The notes under the pieces were generated by a model. It was not told the DNA's origin. It worked only from the letters and a program-made list of their open reading frames with translations, and searched no databases. From CAZWSX01 sp964636985 (lineage in GTDB: Bacteria > Planctomycetota > Planctomycetia > Pirellulales > Pirellulaceae), in contig CAZWSX010000013.1 of NCBI GenBank assembly GCA_964636985.1, positions 130,342-194,341 of the forward strand: a DNA stretch of 64,000 nucleotides, given 5' to 3'. This document shows, piece by piece, positions 48,180 to 57,052 of this stretch. Position 1 is the first letter of the stretch. The number at the start of each line of letters is the position of its first letter. The position numbers and the translations under genes were made by a program.

Positions 48180-49088
48180 CTACTTGATTGCTTGATTCAC
48201 CAAGTCGTCGAGACGATCGATCTCTTGAATCGTCTCCGGATCGAGGGTCCACCCCAGGGGCCCTCGGCGGCGCTCGCTCTGGAAGATGCCGTGCTTGCGT
48301 AACAAGTACTTTTCCACGGCCAAGAATCCATCCAACCCCGCTTGAATCTGGATGGCCACCATCGCGCACACCGGCAGGTACGCTCGGTAAACCGCTGCAT
48401 TGTCGCCCCGCGCGAGTGCCTTCCAAATGAACACCTGCGCCGCGATCATCTCCATCCCTGGCATCGTTCCGGCAATGCCGCGGCGATAACAATCGACCAG
48501 GTGAATCCCGCCGCTTCCATCGAAGATCCGCGCCTGCCCCGCCGTCGCATCGCGCAGCGTCGAGACGCTCGGCCCGATGGGCTGCGCTTCCGGCTTGAAA
48601 ACGATTTTCTCGTTGCCATAGCGATCGAGCAGCGTCCGGTACACCGACATCGGAATCGATTGCCCCACGTAGCCCGACGCATCCTGCACGATCACGGGAA
48701 TCTCGATCGCGTCGGCCAATGCGATGTAGTGGCTCGCCAGCGCATCGGCCCCCAAGCGGACCGTGGTAGGCGGCGGGACCATCACCGCATCGCATCCCAA
48801 CTGCTGCGCTTCGCGCGCCAAGGCAATCGTTTGTTTGGTGCTCTCCGAGCCCACGCCGGCGAACACACTGCCGCGTCCGGCCGTGAACTCCACCGCCATT
48901 CGCGTCAAATCGCAACGCTCGTCGGCCGAAAGCCGCAGCAACTCCGAAACCATCCCGGTCCCCACGCCATCGATCCCGGCCGCAAAGCCGTGGTCGATCT
49001 CGCGCTTCAAATCGTCGGCGCAAATCGCGTCGTGGTCGTCGAAAGGGGTTTGCAGAATTCCAAGAACACCGTGAAGACGTTTAGGCAT
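48180..49088 (-). CDS. DapA-family (dihydrodipicolinate synthase-like) lyase
   Basis: 302 residues from the ATG at 49088; the longer frame upstream is not supported. TIM-barrel class I aldolase features: MPKRLHGVLGILQTPFDD, GVGTGMVSELLRLSADERCD (GTTGE position), catalytic Tyr in VQDASGYVGQ and the Schiff-base Lys in KIVFKPEAQPIGP. The family includes dihydrodipicolinate synthase, N-acetylneuraminate lyase and related aldolases. The glycine-rich GTTGE loop is divergent, so lysine synthesis is not assured. It is convergent with the SHD1 gene (6-bp gap). Confidence 0.88.
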   Translation of the reverse strand: MPKRLHGVLGILQTPFDDHDAICADDLKREIDHGFAAGIDGVGTGMVSELLRLSADERCDLTRMAVEFTAGRGSVFAGVGSESTKQTIALAREAQQLGCDAVMVPPPTTVRLGADALASHYIALADAIEIPVIVQDASGYVGQSIPMSVYRTLLDRYGNEKIVFKPEAQPIGPSVSTLRDATAGQARIFDGSGGIHLVDCYRRGIAGTMPGMEMIAAQVFIWKALARGDNAAVYRAYLPVCAMVAIQIQAGLDGFLAVEKYLLRKHGIFQSERRRGPLGWTLDPETIQEIDRLDDLVNQAIK

Positions 49089-49158
49089 AGGGGGCGATCG
49101 GCCTGAAAAGGTGAGAATGTCGCGAGGTGGGTCGCCCGACATTCTGCCTTGTTTCGGA

Positions 49159-50286
49159 TCACGTGTCCATTTGCGGTAGGAACACAAACGTCGCGGTCAA
49201 TCGATCGTCGCTGGTGCGAATTTTCTTTCCCCAGCGACACTGTTTTGAGGCCACGCCCACGCGGTGGATGCCCGTCGCGCGCCACCACGCGCTGGCCCGG
49301 CAATGCGCCAACACCGCCGGATGGCTGGCGCGGATCGAGCAGCGAAAGCCCGCGGCAGTCTCAAGGCGGCAAACCTCGTCGGCCAGTTGCATGCCGATGC
49401 CGAGCCCTTGCGCCTCCGGCACCACAACCAAACGCGAAATCCGTTTTTGCCCTGGCTTCCCCCAAATGCCGACCGTCGCACAAAACGCCAACGGACGATT
49501 TCTCCACGACGCGACATAACACGTCGCCCCGCGCGGAAGCTCGCCGCTCAAATAGTGGTGCCTGGCGAACGCCGCCCAAATGCTTTGCGGCGCTCTCTCG
49601 ATTCTCCAACGCATCGGCGCCGCAGGTCGTGGAGGTTTCGTCGAGACTTTGCCGCTCGCCAAATCGAGCGTCCAATCGGGGCGAAGCCACGGCAGCACGT
49701 CGCTGTGGCAAGTAACGGCCACCAGTCGAATGTCGAACGTGCCGCTGCGAATCGCTTTCGCCAGCGCCGTCGCAGCCGAGCGAGCCGTCAGGCGATCGAC
49801 TGACGATGTGAACTCGTCGACGACAACCAGCGGCGATGTTTCACCGCGGTGCTTCGCACTCGCAATTCTCAAAGCCAAACTGGCGCGAAACTGCTCGCCG
49901 CACGATAATACGCAAAACGGCTTGAGCCACGCCGGCGGGCTATTGAGCCCCACAGCAGCCAGCAACCGCAACAATCGCTTGATCGGCATTGCGGGAAAAG
50001 CGTCGACAACGGCTCGCTCGAGTGGCCATGCGACTCTGCGTTCCACGTCAGCAGCCGGTGGGCCAAACAGGTTCCTCGCGACACTCGTCTTGCCCGCGCC
50101 GGAAGGGCCCACAATTGCGGCGATTTTCCAGGCCGATTCGAGCGGCGGCCGCTCGTACGACACGTTGGTCGTAAGCTGCTCTGTCCATGGAATATCGAAC
50201 ATGCCGGCCAATTGCGCGGCGCGAAATGATTCGACGAGTGGCGTCGAAAGCTCGAGCGAAATCGTTTCTGCCCGATTGCATTTCAT
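49159..50286 (-). CDS. ABC-type ATPase fused to GNAT acetyltransferase (COG2401-like)
   Basis: 375 residues. Residues 50-210 form a compact ABC-like ATPase: Walker A IVGPSGAGKTS (58-68), signature LSCGEQFRASLALR (127-140), Walker B LVVVDEFTSSVD (153-164) and the H-loop His194 in VTCHSDV. No membrane domain is present. Residues 222-350 form a GNAT-like domain with RLVVVPEAQGLGIGMQLADE, the acetyl-CoA loop. The same fusion is known as COG2401. Its ATG at 50286 overlaps the TGA of a small upstream ORF (ATGA), which points to translational coupling. Function unknown. Confidence 0.9.
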   Translation of the reverse strand: MKCNRAETISLELSTPLVESFRAAQLAGMFDIPWTEQLTTNVSYERPPLESAWKIAAIVGPSGAGKTSVARNLFGPPAADVERRVAWPLERAVVDAFPAMPIKRLLRLLAAVGLNSPPAWLKPFCVLSCGEQFRASLALRIASAKHRGETSPLVVVDEFTSSVDRLTARSAATALAKAIRSGTFDIRLVAVTCHSDVLPWLRPDWTLDLASGKVSTKPPRPAAPMRWRIERAPQSIWAAFARHHYLSGELPRGATCYVASWRNRPLAFCATVGIWGKPGQKRISRLVVVPEAQGLGIGMQLADEVCRLETAAGFRCSIRASHPAVLAHCRASAWWRATGIHRVGVASKQCRWGKKIRTSDDRLTATFVFLPQMDT

Positions 50287-50474
50287 AGAACCAACAATCG
50301 CACGCGGTGCTTTTTGCGAAGCTGTTGAAAAAGCCTCTTTTGTTCGTTTTCATCGCGGCATGTCACGACGATCTGGTAGATATTCGGCGAAACAGTTCGT
50401 TCCAAGCGCGCACGTTCAGGCACGTTTGCGGGATGCCGAGTCTCACCGGCGGCGTAATCTTTTTTTCCACTCAC
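50283..50474 (-). CDS. small protein coupled to the ATPase-GNAT fusion
   Basis: The frame runs from a GTG at 50474 (AGGGA about nine bases upstream) to a TGA that overlaps the next start codon; 63 residues. An upstream GTG at 50576 would give 97. The C-terminal part looks structured: SPNIYQIVVTCRDENEQKRL followed by a Leu-rich basic tail ending LRKKHRVRLLVL, an alpha/beta pattern of about 35 residues. It is not in the antisense shadow of another gene. The ATGA overlap with the ATPase gene is the main evidence that it is real. Function unknown. Confidence 0.65.
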   Translation of the reverse strand: MSGKKDYAAGETRHPANVPERARLERTVSPNIYQIVVTCRDENEQKRLFQQLRKKHRVRLLVL

Positions 50475-50674
50475 AGCAGTGGTTCCCTTAAACGGTTTTG
50501 ATGATGTCGCTTTTTTCACGTCGCGGCGAATCCAAGACAGGACGACAACTCGCAATGCAGTGCTGCCGAATTGCACGAGAATGACGAGACTTTTTTCGCC
50601 GGAAGTCTATACAAACGTCTACATCCCTTGTGGATAACTGTTGAAGAGTCGCGCCAAGTAATTCACCGAAATCG

Positions 50675-50698
50675 GAAGGCCCTTTTGGGGGGCTTTTT
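50675..50698 (+). terminator. terminator-like hairpin upstream of the histone-like gene
   Basis: A short GC-rich stem (AAGGCCC with GGGCTTT, one G-U pair) is followed by TTTTT on the plus strand. No plus-strand gene lies upstream, so it may be part of the leader of the gene starting at 50789. Weak. Confidence 0.35.
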
Positions 50699-50788
50699 CC
50701 CTCCCAAAATTTCGCCACACCTTTCCCAAGAAAACCCTTCCGCTCTCGCGCGATGCCGACTATCGTGTGTGCCGAAGGGGAATGCCAC

Positions 50789-51151
50789 ATGGCAAAGAAG
50801 AAATCCGCCAAAAAAGCCGCCTCGAAGAAGTCGACTCCTGCAAAAGCAAAAACGAGTTCCACTAAGACTCGGGGTGCCAAAAAGTCGGCCCCCAAAGCGG
50901 CTGCAAGCGCAGATCGTTCGGCACGGAAAGAGCCTTATTCGGTGGACCGGATCGAGAAGGTCGTCGACCGCATGCGCGACCAGGCCGCGCGGCTCTCGCA
51001 ACTCGTCCGCGCCATGAACGACGGCAAAGTCGACGAAATCGTCATCGACGGCCACGCGATGCTCCTTCGCGGATTGAATCAAATCGACAATTTCGCCGAC
51101 AACGCCTCGCGCAGCCTCCGCGAAGCAAAAGCCGACGGCAAAACCCGCTAG
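50789..51151 (+). CDS. histone H1-like basic protein
   Basis: 120 residues from the ATG at 50789 (AAGGGG about nine bases upstream); a longer frame begins at 50753. The first 55 residues are Lys/Ala/Ser/Thr-rich (MAKKKSAKKAASKKSTPAKA), like the tail of bacterial H1/Hc proteins. The last 65 residues are helical and acidic-mixed: VDRIEKVVDRMRDQAARLSQ, EIVIDGHAMLLRGLNQIDNF. Probably a nucleoid protein that binds DNA through the tail. A good terminator follows at 51181. Confidence 0.78.
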   Translation: MAKKKSAKKAASKKSTPAKAKTSSTKTRGAKKSAPKAAASADRSARKEPYSVDRIEKVVDRMRDQAARLSQLVRAMNDGKVDEIVIDGHAMLLRGLNQIDNFADNASRSLREAKADGKTR

Positions 51152-51180
51152 GGTTAGAGCCGCAAATTTGAGTCGACATC

Positions 51181-51212
51181 GGGACGCCGCCTTGCGCGTC
51201 CCGTTTCTTTTT
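51181..51212 (+). terminator. intrinsic terminator, plus strand
   Basis: GGGACGC (51181) pairs with GCGTCCC (51196-51202) across a short loop and is followed by GTTTCTTTTT. It lies 29 bp after the histone-like stop codon. Confidence 0.8.
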
Positions 51213-51295
51213 CAGGTCGGATTTCTTCACAAATCCCTCGCGCCACGCGGTACGCTGTTGCTCAATCGTCTTACGACTTTCGAGAGACTGCCATC

Positions 51296-52096
51296 ATGAA
51301 TCGCTGGTGTTTCCCACTCGTCCTCGCCGCACTCGCGATGCACCAATCGGCCCACGGTGCGGAACTGGTCAAATCAGATACCGCCAAGCCCGACATTACG
51401 GCCACGTTTTCCATCGTCGCCGTCGATCCCGACACCGGCATCTGTGGCGCAGCGGTGGCCAGCAAGTATCCCGAAGTCGGCCGCCTTGTACCGTACGTGC
51501 GAGCCGATGTCGGCGCGTTCTGCACACAGCATCACCACGTTCCCAAGTGGGGCGAACCAGCCCTCGACATGCTCCAGAGGGGGACGCGTCCCGACGTTGT
51601 GCTTTGCGACTTGATCAAAAACGACAAGGACGCCGAACTGCGACAACTGGCCATCATCGATATGCAAGGCCGTGCCGCCGTGCACAACCCATCGGCCGCT
51701 CCCGAAGGAAGCCGCTACTGGGGTGCAATCTCCGGCCGCTTCTACAGCTGCCAGGGAAACACGCTCACCGGTCGCGAGGTTCTGGTCGCCATGTCGACCG
51801 CCTACGAGGAAACCGAAGGCAGCCTGGCCGATCGCCTGCTGGCTGCGCTGCTCGCCGGCGATTGCGCCGGAGGTGACCATCGCGGACGGCTGGCATCCGG
51901 AATCCGTGTCGCCAAAAAAGGAGTCCAAGGGTATTGGCTCGAACTCTACGTCGACAAGAGCGATGACGCCGTGATCGAGCTGGCGGAAAAATATGCCGAG
52001 CTCGAACACGAGGCCAAAGGCTCTTGGCCAGGCGGCAAGAGTCCATTCCAACATCCCTGCGCCGACCGTCCCGCGCCCAAAGCACCTCGCCCGTAA
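51296..52096 (+). CDS. DUF1028 secreted protein (Ntn-hydrolase-like fold)
   Basis: 266 residues. Signal peptide 1-21 (LVLAALAMHQSAHGAE). DUF1028 begins ATFSIVAVDPDTGICGAAVA, continues SKYPEVGRLVPYVRADVGAF and QHHHVPKWGEPALDML, and ends with GRLASGIRVAKKG. The usual first cysteine or serine of Ntn enzymes cannot be assigned with certainty. Family function is unknown. Single gene by context; it converges on the RND efflux gene. Confidence 0.92.
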   Translation: MNRWCFPLVLAALAMHQSAHGAELVKSDTAKPDITATFSIVAVDPDTGICGAAVASKYPEVGRLVPYVRADVGAFCTQHHHVPKWGEPALDMLQRGTRPDVVLCDLIKNDKDAELRQLAIIDMQGRAAVHNPSAAPEGSRYWGAISGRFYSCQGNTLTGREVLVAMSTAYEETEGSLADRLLAALLAGDCAGGDHRGRLASGIRVAKKGVQGYWLELYVDKSDDAVIELAEKYAELEHEAKGSWPGGKSPFQHPCADRPAPKAPRP

Positions 52097-52119
52097 CGTC
52101 GTCGCGATCTCAATTCGCG

Positions 52120-55100
52120 TCAAGAACCTCCAGCCAGCGTCGCTTCCGCCGGCACCGTTGGGGCATGGCCGTTGGTGGGCTCGGGTTGGCTGGCAACCCA
52201 TCCCACGTCCGTAACAACGACAGGCGTTTTCGGCTCTTCGAGTGGATCGACATCCGAATCGTGCAGGTGTTGCTCGGCCTGAGCCCGTCCAAAGAGCCAA
52301 AACAGGGCAGGGTGGACAAAGAAGTCGAGCAGCGTCGAACTAATCAGCCCTCCCAAGATCACAGTAGCCACCGGGTGAAGAATCTCCTTCCCCGGTTCGC
52401 CGGCGGCCATCACCAGCGGAATCAATGCGATGCCGGCCGTGAGCGCCGTCATTAGCATGGGCGCCAAGCGCTCCTTGCCGGCCCGCTCAATCATCTGCGG
52501 CGTGAATGCCTCGCCTTCGTATCGCACCAGGTGCAGGTAATGGGCAATCAACAAAATGCCGTTGCGACTGGCGATCCCCGAAAGAGAAATGAAGCCCACC
52601 ATACTGGCCACCGAAAGCGATTGCCCGGTGATCACCAGCGCAGCCACAGCGCCAATCGCAGCCATCGGCAGGGCCGTGAGGACCTGTAGCGACAGGTTCA
52701 CCGAGTGAAACAGCGAGAACAGCGCGAAGAACATTCCCCCCAGCGACAGCAGGCCGAGGAGCAAAATCATCCGCGTCGCTTCCTGCTGGCTCTCGAATTG
52801 CCCGCTGTAGACAAAAAAGTATCCGGTCGGCAGCGTTTTGCGCATCGGATCGAGCTTGGCTTGAATTCCTTCAAGCGCGTCTGAAAGCGATACCCCTTCT
52901 TTCACGTTGCACTGCACGATGATCCGGCGACGAACGTTTTCTCGATTGACCGTATTGGGACCGCTCCCCAACGCAATCTCGGCCACGGTTTGCAGCGATG
53001 TCTTACCGCCCGTGGGCAAATTGATCGAGAGCCGCTTGAGCTTCTCAACGTCGTTGCGGAAATCGTCATCCAACCGCACGACAAGATCGAACTTCCGCTC
53101 GCTCTGGTATACCTCGCTCACCGTCTGGCCGTTCATCGCCGTTTCGATGAAGTGATTCACGTCGTCGACAGTCAAGCCAAGCTGCGCCAGCTTCTCGCGC
53201 CGCACCTTGATTTGCAGCTGCGGAACTTCGCTTTGTTGTTCCACGCGCAAATCGGCCAGGCCCGGAACGTCGGCGATCGCGGCCTTCATCTGGTCGGCGA
53301 TCCGCCGTAGTTTGTGGAGGTCATCGCCGTAGAGCTTGATGCCGATCTTCGCTTTCACGCCCGAAAGCATCTCGGAAATCATGTGCTGCATCGGTTGTTC
53401 GACGGCGCTCACCACGCCGGCTACTTTGCTCACCTCGCCGCGAATTTCCTCGACAATTTCCTCGCGCGTCCGCCCGCTTTTGGGATCAAAACTGATGATC
53501 GTTTCCGAGACGTTCACGCCGTCCGCGTGTTCGTCGAGTTCCGCACGGCCGGTCCGCCTTCCAAAGTGAAGGACGCCCGGCACCGCCGCGATCCGTTCGT
53601 CCACCATATGGCCAATCCGATTGGACTCGCGCAGCGAGATTCCAGGCGGAAGAACCACATTCAGCTGAGCCGTTCCTTCGTTGAACGGCGGCAGAAAGTC
53701 TTTGCCCATATTCCACGCGACCACGCCCGCCAGTCCAACCGCCAGCGCGACGGCTGTCAGAATTTGCCACGGGAAGGCCAGGCTAAAGCGAATCACGTAC
53801 CCGGCGATCCACTGCAGGAACCGCAGCAGGATGCCTTCCTTTTCATGCTCCGTAGAGGGAGCATTCGGCAACAGCCAGTACGAAAGGACCGGCGTAACCG
53901 TCAGCGAAACCACCAGGCTGGCAATGATCGAAACGATGTACGCCACCCCCAGCGGCGTGAACAATCTGCCTTCCATGCCGTTGAGCGCAAACAAGGGAAC
54001 GAACACCAGCACGACTAAGATCGTGCTGAAGACAATCGAGTTCCGCACTTCGCTGCTGGCCTCGTACACCACGCGAAGCGGATGCTTGGGCGACCCGGCC
54101 GCTCGATTCTCGCGCAGCCGGCGGAAGATGTTTTCGACGTCGACAATGGCATCGTCCACCAACTCGCCAATGGCTACAGCCAAGCCGCCTAGCGTCATGG
54201 TGTTGATCGACATCCCCATCGCCTTGAAAACCAGGGCTGTCGCCACCAGCGAGAGAGGAATGGCCGTCAACGTAATGAACGTGGTGCGAAAGTTCAGCAA
54301 GAACAAAAACAGCACGATCACGACTAAGATGCCGCCGTCGCGAAGGGCCTCGATCACGTTATCGATGCTTCGATCGATGAACTCTTTCTGCTGGTAGATC
54401 TCGCGATTGATTTTGACATCCGCCGGCAGAGACGCCTGCAAGTCGTCGAGGGCCGCCATCACATCGGTCGTGAGTTGCCGCGTATCGGCACCGGGTTGCT
54501 TGGTGATCACCATCAGCACGCCCGGACGGCCGCTGATGCTGGCCTCGCCACGCTTATACTGCGGCCGTTCAACAATTCTCGCCACCTGGTTGAGTAGCAC
54601 TGGCCGGTCTTCGGCGGGCTTGATGACGACGTTCTGCAAATCGTCGATCGACGTGATCCGCCCCAGCGACCGGACCATCAACTCTTGCGAGCCCGATTCG
54701 ACAAAGCCCCCGGTGGCGTTGGTATTGCTGGCGCGGACCGCTTTTTCGACGTCGCCCAGCGTGATCTCGTATTTGAGCAGTTGTTCGGCATCGACCAACA
54801 CTTGATATTGCTTCCGCCCACCACCTGCCGCCGTCACTTGAGCCACACCCGGCACCGTGAGGAGCCTTTGGCGAATAACCCAGTCGGCATAGGTGCGGAT
54901 CGCCATCGGATCGGTTTCGCCGGTCTCGCTGTACACGCCGATGTGAATCACTTGCCCCATCAACGACGAAATGGGGGCCAGCACCGGATTGGCCTCTTGC
55001 GGCATGCGACTCGCCGCCAGCGCCACCTTCTCGGCCACGACTTGCCGGGCAATGTAGATGTTCATTCCCCAATCGAATTCGACTTGCACGATCGACAGGC

Positions 55101-55365
55101 CAATCTGCGATTGGCTGCGAACCGCTTGCACGCCCGTCGCGCCGTTCAAAGCTGCTTCGAGAGGAAACGAAATGAGCTGTTCCACCTCTTCCGGCGCCAG
55201 CCCGTGCGCCTCGGTCATGATGGTTACGCGCGGCCGATTGAGATCGGGAAAAACGTCGATGGGCAATTGCCGCATGACCACCGCGCCGTAAACCAACAGC
55301 GCCAGCGCCGCGACAATCGTGATCGCCCGGTATCGCAACGAAGTCTTAATGATGAAGTCGAGCAT
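52120..55365 (-). CDS. heavy-metal RND efflux pump, CzcA/CusA-like
   Basis: 1081 residues from the ATG at 55365; an earlier ATG at 55428 would overlap the adaptor gene by 20 bp. The N-terminus SLRYRAITIVAALALLVYGA is the first membrane helix. QLPIDVFPDLNRPRVTIMTE is the classic HME-RND motif, and GELVDDAIVDVENIFRRL in transmembrane helix 4 carries the acidic residues of proton coupling. Two porter halves with 12 membrane helices are evident. The inner-membrane pump would export Cu, Ag, Co, Zn or Cd; the metal cannot be told from sequence. It follows the adaptor gene on the same strand. Confidence 0.96.
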   Translation of the reverse strand: MLDFIIKTSLRYRAITIVAALALLVYGAVVMRQLPIDVFPDLNRPRVTIMTEAHGLAPEEVEQLISFPLEAALNGATGVQAVRSQSQIGLSIVQVEFDWGMNIYIARQVVAEKVALAASRMPQEANPVLAPISSLMGQVIHIGVYSETGETDPMAIRTYADWVIRQRLLTVPGVAQVTAAGGGRKQYQVLVDAEQLLKYEITLGDVEKAVRASNTNATGGFVESGSQELMVRSLGRITSIDDLQNVVIKPAEDRPVLLNQVARIVERPQYKRGEASISGRPGVLMVITKQPGADTRQLTTDVMAALDDLQASLPADVKINREIYQQKEFIDRSIDNVIEALRDGGILVVIVLFLFLLNFRTTFITLTAIPLSLVATALVFKAMGMSINTMTLGGLAVAIGELVDDAIVDVENIFRRLRENRAAGSPKHPLRVVYEASSEVRNSIVFSTILVVLVFVPLFALNGMEGRLFTPLGVAYIVSIIASLVVSLTVTPVLSYWLLPNAPSTEHEKEGILLRFLQWIAGYVIRFSLAFPWQILTAVALAVGLAGVVAWNMGKDFLPPFNEGTAQLNVVLPPGISLRESNRIGHMVDERIAAVPGVLHFGRRTGRAELDEHADGVNVSETIISFDPKSGRTREEIVEEIRGEVSKVAGVVSAVEQPMQHMISEMLSGVKAKIGIKLYGDDLHKLRRIADQMKAAIADVPGLADLRVEQQSEVPQLQIKVRREKLAQLGLTVDDVNHFIETAMNGQTVSEVYQSERKFDLVVRLDDDFRNDVEKLKRLSINLPTGGKTSLQTVAEIALGSGPNTVNRENVRRRIIVQCNVKEGVSLSDALEGIQAKLDPMRKTLPTGYFFVYSGQFESQQEATRMILLLGLLSLGGMFFALFSLFHSVNLSLQVLTALPMAAIGAVAALVITGQSLSVASMVGFISLSGIASRNGILLIAHYLHLVRYEGEAFTPQMIERAGKERLAPMLMTALTAGIALIPLVMAAGEPGKEILHPVATVILGGLISSTLLDFFVHPALFWLFGRAQAEQHLHDSDVDPLEEPKTPVVVTDVGWVASQPEPTNGHAPTVPAEATLAGGS

Positions 55366-55408
55366 GGAAGTTGAGCCCGCGAGGGTTGAGTGAGAATGAG
55401 CAGCCGGA

Positions 55409-56899
55409 TTAGTGGTTGTGGCCTTCATGGGGATCGACCCCACCACCGGACTGATTCTTGATGGCCAAATGCAGCTGCTGCGCGCTGCTGATCGCCACGA
55501 CTTTGCCGGGCGCAACTTGCTCGCTGGGCGTAATCACCACCCACAACGGATCGCGATACTCAACCTTGACCGCTCTGCGATCAAAATGCTTGCCGTGAAT
55601 GAGAAACACATACGTCTCGACGCCATCGACCGCAACGGCCTCGGTCGGCAGAACAAGCTTGTTCTCCCAACGCTCGACCGGCACGCGCAGGACCACGCGC
55701 TGCCCCGGCTTGTAACGCCACTGCGCGAACGTGCGATCTTTCTTCGAGCCATCCAGCAACTCGTTGGGCAGCGCCACATAAACGTGCGCGGTGCGCGTGG
55801 CCGCATCGATCTGGTTCGAGACGTACTGAATCCGCAGGTTGTCGACGAGTTGGGTCTTGCCTCCCTTCGTTTCCAACACGGCGGCGACGGTCCGCTCGTC
55901 GGCTACGGCTTGCGACACGGCATCGACGTCGTGCTCGAAGGCTTGCCCCTCGATCATCAATTCCGAGTAGTCGGAGAGAACCGACAGTTGCGTTCCCATC
56001 GGGACCGCCTGTCCCTGTTCGACTTCGATCCGCTGGATTTGCAGCGGCAAATCTGCCTCGCGCTGGTCGCCCGTGGCGTCGGCGATGGGGGCTCGCACCA
56101 CCATCGTCGCCAGGAGCTTTCGCGTGCGAACAATGTTGTCGATTTGTTCGTCGCTCAGGCCGTGCAGCAGCAAAGCCTGGCGCTGCGCCCGCATCACTCC
56201 CTCTTGGCGATCCTTTTCGTATTGCCGTTCGAGCAGCGCCTTCCCCGCGACCGCACCCGACTTGCTGATCGATTCAAGCCGGTCCAGTTCTTTCTGCACG
56301 ACATCGATTTCCAAAATCGTCTTAAGGAAGTCCGATTGCGATTGAACCAGGTCCTCTTGGGTGAGGCGGACTTCGAACAGCGGCTCGCCCGGCGTGACCG
56401 TTTCCCCTTCCAAATGGAGAATCTTGGTCACGATCCCCGTCAGGGGCGAAACAACGGCCAGCCGCGAGCGCCCGCGAACCTCGACGACGACGCTCGGCAG
56501 CGAGACGCTCCGCTCGAATGATTGCAACTTGAGCTGCCCGATCTTCATCCCGACACTGGCCTGCGCCTCAGCCGAAAGCTCGAGCGACTCCGACTGCGGA
56601 TGAGCCTCCGTATCAGGAATGTGCTCGTGACCAGCATGATCGTGCCCGGCATGGCCGTGTTCGCCGTGGTCGTGCCCGCCGTGATCGTGGCCATCGTGGC
56701 CGCCGTCGTCCCCTCCGTGCGAATCGTGATCGTGGTCCTCCTCGCCTGTCCCGCCGCGGGCGACAAACTTCTTCAGCGCCGGCTGCCATTGCGGATAGGT
56801 GATCGCGGCGATGATCACGATCGCCGCAAAGACAGCGATCGAGATCCAGCGACCGTAGTCGATTCGAGTACTAAGGTTGGTCGAAACAGCCTGAGTCAT
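55409..56899 (-). CDS. RND efflux periplasmic adaptor, His-rich (CzcB/CusB-like)
   Basis: 496 residues. One N-terminal membrane anchor (ISIAVFAAIVIIAAITYP). A striking His/Asp/Gly-rich stretch covers about 50-95 and could bind metal. Then the membrane-fusion core: GRSRLAVVSPLTGIVTKILH and EGETVTPGEPLFEVRLTQED (lipoyl), a helical hairpin of about 60 residues, then RVVLRVPVERWENKLVLPTE. GGGAG lies eight bases before the ATG. It links the RND pump to an outer-membrane channel; no such channel gene is nearby. Confidence 0.95.
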   Translation of the reverse strand: MTQAVSTNLSTRIDYGRWISIAVFAAIVIIAAITYPQWQPALKKFVARGGTGEEDHDHDSHGGDDGGHDGHDHGGHDHGEHGHAGHDHAGHEHIPDTEAHPQSESLELSAEAQASVGMKIGQLKLQSFERSVSLPSVVVEVRGRSRLAVVSPLTGIVTKILHLEGETVTPGEPLFEVRLTQEDLVQSQSDFLKTILEIDVVQKELDRLESISKSGAVAGKALLERQYEKDRQEGVMRAQRQALLLHGLSDEQIDNIVRTRKLLATMVVRAPIADATGDQREADLPLQIQRIEVEQGQAVPMGTQLSVLSDYSELMIEGQAFEHDVDAVSQAVADERTVAAVLETKGGKTQLVDNLRIQYVSNQIDAATRTAHVYVALPNELLDGSKKDRTFAQWRYKPGQRVVLRVPVERWENKLVLPTEAVAVDGVETYVFLIHGKHFDRRAVKVEYRDPLWVVITPSEQVAPGKVVAISSAQQLHLAIKNQSGGGVDPHEGHNH

Positions 56900-57052
56900 G
56901 ACGAGACTCCCGCGAAAAGCGAGTGAACGGGTGCGATGTGTTTCAAGAAATGGGACAACGATAGACCGGCAATCGATCCAAGAATCACGGCACGATATTC
57001 AGTCCGCGCACGTTCTAGAGCGATCGCCGCAGCGATTTGGGAAGAGTCCCAA

